From positions 434,001 to 498,000 of the forward strand of contig NZ_JACIEF010000002.1 in the NCBI RefSeq assembly GCF_014196715.1: DNA of 64,000 nt, read 5' to 3'. The notes below the pieces were generated by a model that worked only from the letters and a program-made list of their open reading frames with translations, made no database searches and was not told the DNA's origin. This document shows positions 62,323-64,000 of the stretch, piece by piece (position 1 is the first letter of the stretch; each line of letters opens with the position of its first letter). Made by a program: the position numbers and the translations under genes. Source of the stretch: Pedobacter zeae. GTDB taxonomy: Bacteria > Bacteroidota > Bacteroidia > Sphingobacteriales > Sphingobacteriaceae.

Positions 62323-62356
62323 GTGCAAAGATATAGCTTAAAGATGCTTAAAAAAA
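62323..62356 (-). promoter_or_regulatory. Predicted promoter of the polysaccharide operon
   Basis: TATCTTTG (62333-62326) matches the Bacteroidetes -7 box, and TTTT (62356-62353) sits at the expected 19-base spacing in place of TTTG. The start would be near 62323, 37 bases before the chosen wza ATG. The inverted arms GCTTAAAAAAAG (62346-62357) and CTTTTTTAAGC (62386-62396) overlap the -33 side and could be a regulator site. Confidence 0.55.
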
Positions 62357-62528
62357 GTTAAATTAGAATTAAGGCGCTTGATTATCTTTTTTAAGCTGGA
62401 ATTGGGATCTCCCCGATAAATAACATCTTTCGACTCCAGTATGGTCTAATCTGGCGATTATCATAAAACGCATTCGAATCAAAAGGCCTTTTTTGTTGAT
62501 ATATATCAAATAAAGTTTGATTTATATG

Positions 62529-62562
62529 TTTCTGGCGTCAGAGTTTGGCGATATATTTGCAG
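62529..62562 (+). promoter_or_regulatory. Predicted divergent promoter of the sorted-protein genes
   Basis: TATATTTG (62552-62559) fits the -7 consensus, with TTTC (62529-62532) at the 19-base position of the -33 box. The predicted start is at about 62562, leaving an untranslated leader of nearly 190 bases before the 62750 start. The intergenic region is divergent with wza, so both transcripts could share a regulator. Confidence 0.5.
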
Positions 62563-62749
62563 CGTTTTATTTAAGCTATAAAGTTGATGGTGGTTTTATA
62601 GTTATTAAATAGAAGGTCGCTATTCCTGTTGCAATACCATTTGGATATCACCTACATCCCGAGGTGTCGTTTATTTTGGTCATTATATTTTCAGGCATCA
62701 TAGTGGCGATGATTGATTTAAAGCGAATAACATTTTAAGATATTGGTGT

Positions 62750-63115
62750 ATGAGGTATTTGAGATTTTTTCTGCTGGCCATTTTTACGTGTTTTTTAAGT
62801 AATGTTCAAGCACAAACTGGTTGCATAAAATATTATGGCCCTGGCTTTGATAATGTATATTATCCGAACAATTTGGGCACCACTGGGCTGTTCGGCCCTA
62901 ATTATGGAGGAACTCCTGTCAGTATTCCCGCTGGCTGTTGGCCCACTGAACCGGCAAGCACGTCCACCAGAGAATGTACTATAGGTACAGTTTATGGAGG
63001 ATTACTCCTACAAAACCATATACAATGTCCAATCGATGATTATTTACCCATCCTGATTTTATTGGCCGGGTTCACCGGAACAATGTTCATCAGGAAGAGA
63101 GTAGGTACAATTTAA
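62750..63115 (+). CDS. Small secreted four-cysteine protein with exosortase-type C-terminal sorting tail
   Basis: 121 residues. A signal peptide ends near VQAQ. The mature part is short, Gly/Pro/Tyr-rich and has cysteines at 25, 63, 76 and 93. It ends PIDDYLP, a hydrophobic helix (ILILLAGFTGTMFI) and a basic tail RKRVGTI. This tripartite end (motif, helix, basic residues) is the pattern of exosortase substrates, and PIDD would be the recognition or cleavage site. No enzyme motif is seen. It is divergent from the glycan operon that ends in an exosortase gene, and a paralogue follows 500 bases downstream. It is probably a cell-surface or matrix protein attached through the exosortase. Confidence 0.8.
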   Translation: MRYLRFFLLAIFTCFLSNVQAQTGCIKYYGPGFDNVYYPNNLGTTGLFGPNYGGTPVSIPAGCWPTEPASTSTRECTIGTVYGGLLLQNHIQCPIDDYLPILILLAGFTGTMFIRKRVGTI

Positions 63116-63615
63116 AGAAAGATATAGTATGTTTATTTTCAAGGGATGAAAAGCCCATGAGATTTTGGTTGTTTTTCGCTTGCAAATAGTCTGATAATTA
63201 CGATATTCTACAACTGTTATTTATTATGCTCCTTGGATTGAAATGCAGGCATTATTGATTGATCGAGCATGTAATTTTCATTGATTTTTAATTTGTACCA
63301 ACTATTTAGGATCCCGTAGGATAGCTTAAATAATTTTGTTATTGATTTTAATCAAATGCAGGCATTAATTCTCTTTGGCCGTTTTGGATGAATTTTGTGC
63401 GTTTAAAGAGTTTAAACCCGCTTTTCTCAGTTTTTTCCTTGCTTATTTATAAAATACCACTTGTCATATGAATCTGATTTAACGATTTGTTCATTTTATT
63501 CGTTGTCAAAATAATTTAATTTTGTAGTCGTAATTAGACTGCTTTTTTGAGTTTTTGCAATTAATTTCATTTTTCAATTAGGCATCTTCATTTCATATTT
63601 TTAGTTAGTTGTCTG
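63116..63615. other. Spacer between the two sorted-protein genes
   Basis: Contains the direct repeat AAATGCAGGCATTA (63241-63254 and 63354-63367) and two TAATTTTG boxes (63331-63338 and 63517-63524). The second box has TTTT at 63494-63497, 19 bases upstream, and is a candidate promoter for the 63616 gene. A 27-codon frame from 63388 is not convincing. Confidence 0.45.
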
Positions 63616-64000
63616 TTGAAAAAAGTAGTTTTCTTTATATTTTTCTTAATACTGTTTTTTAAGTCGTTCCAAAGCCTTGCTTCTGATCCTGGTTCTTCTT
63701 ATGGTTGTTTAGTGCCTAATGAGGCGGTATATACAAAATGGCTTAAAACCGATTATGCTCCTGGCAATCCGTTTTGGGGCCCCTGGGAATATTATGATAC
63801 AACAGGAATAAATTATATTGTTGATTATAACCAGGGTAATTATCCTTCATGTGGATACATTAATCCCAATACACAATTTAGCGAAGTCGGCCAAACCTGT
63901 TTTGTGCAGAAAGCCGGTGGTAGCTATAGCCAAGGGGCTTTGGGGCAATTACATGATTTAACCGTTTGCAGTGCCCCGATTGATGATTCTGTTTATATAC
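63616..64000 (+). CDS. Second PIDD-type secreted protein, paralogue of the 62750 gene (cut by window edge)
   Basis: The frame starts with TTG at 63616 (no ATG is available after the upstream in-frame stop) and is open to the edge, 128 residues visible. A signal peptide (KKVVFFIFFLILFFKSFQSLAS) precedes a Gly/Tyr/Trp-rich body. It repeats the pattern of the 62750 protein: first Cys in SYGC, a second in PSCGY, a third in QTCFV, and a last in VCSAPIDDSVYI. That reaches the same PIDD motif at the point where the sorting helix should begin. The helix and basic tail lie beyond the window. It is probably a second exosortase substrate. Confidence 0.72.
   Translation, partial: MKKVVFFIFFLILFFKSFQSLASDPGSSYGCLVPNEAVYTKWLKTDYAPGNPFWGPWEYYDTTGINYIVDYNQGNYPSCGYINPNTQFSEVGQTCFVQKAGGSYSQGALGQLHDLTVCSAPIDDSVYI

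Noticed and set aside
62286..62328. Longer wza start at 62328 (MHLNPRLLFYILIK)
   Set aside because: The -7 promoter box covers these codons, and the lipoprotein signal starts at the internal ATGs at 62286 and 62283.
62346..62396. Invertible (phase-variable) capsule promoter
   Set aside because: The inverted arms GCTTAAAAAAAG/CTTTTTTAAGC overlap the -33 region and do not flank the -7 box, so inversion would not flip the promoter; no invertase gene is nearby.
63388..63471. 27-codon frame between the sorted-protein genes
   Set aside because: Too short and without signal or sorting features.

Overview
The window looks like chromosomal DNA of a Bacteroidetes bacterium, most likely Sphingobacteriaceae (Pedobacter-like). 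The reasons are SusC/SusD pairs, a hybrid-two-component-type PUL regulator, GIN-domain and DUF3823-type proteins, TTTG/TAnnTTTG promoters, weak Shine-Dalgarno sites and CGTCAT-type intergenic repeats. Genus and species are inference.

Layout. (1) 1-970: the N-terminal part of a tyrosine integrase runs off the left edge and abuts the 3' end of a tRNA-Ser(UGA), so an integrated element probably lies to the left and the host chromosome starts at the tRNA. (2) 1.1-19.2 kb: a DoxX-like membrane protein, then a polysaccharide utilisation locus. On the minus strand is a regulator split into a sensor kinase and an AraC-type response regulator. On the plus strand are SusC, SusD, a DUF3823-like lipoprotein, two GH43 enzymes, a clan GH-A hydrolase and a GH2 enzyme. 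The genes are separated by repeat-rich spacers. (3) 19.2-25.5 kb: housekeeping or unlinked genes (MOSC protein, GIN-domain protein, hypothetical secreted protein, sugar-type MFS carrier, peptidase E-like hydrolase, small membrane protein). (4) 25.6-62.3 kb: one very long minus-strand cell-surface polysaccharide locus. It runs from wza/wzc and a NusG-like antiterminator through an asparagine-synthase homologue, an ABC exporter (Wzm/Wzt), WecB, DegT aminotransferase, about 17 glycosyltransferases, acyltransferases and FkbM methyltransferases. It ends with a Wzy-like polymerase, a glycosyltransferase, an exosortase and a WcaF-like acetyltransferase, followed by a strong terminator at 25617-25650. 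(5) 62.5-64 kb: divergent from wza, two small secreted proteins with the same four-cysteine layout. The complete one ends in a PIDDY - transmembrane helix - RKR tail, and the second reaches PIDD before the window ends.

How the parts may work together. The exosortase at the far end of the glycan operon and the tripartite sorting tail on the divergent secreted protein fit an exosortase system. In it, small disulfide-rich proteins would be cleaved at PIDD and joined to, or co-displayed with, the glycan made by the operon. The NusG paralogue probably lets RNA polymerase read through about 36 kb to the exosortase and its terminator. The operon has both an ABC exporter and a Wza/Wzc/Wzy-like set, but I see no Wzx flippase and no initiating phosphoglycosyltransferase in it.

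Non-coding structure is plentiful: an 11-bp helically phased TTTACC array, heptameric tandem tracts inside two glycosyltransferase genes and in operon spacers, a 152-bp direct repeat, nested inverted repeats, and a tRNA promoter whose predicted start coincides with the mature tRNA 5' end. No CRISPR array, IS transposase or rRNA was seen.
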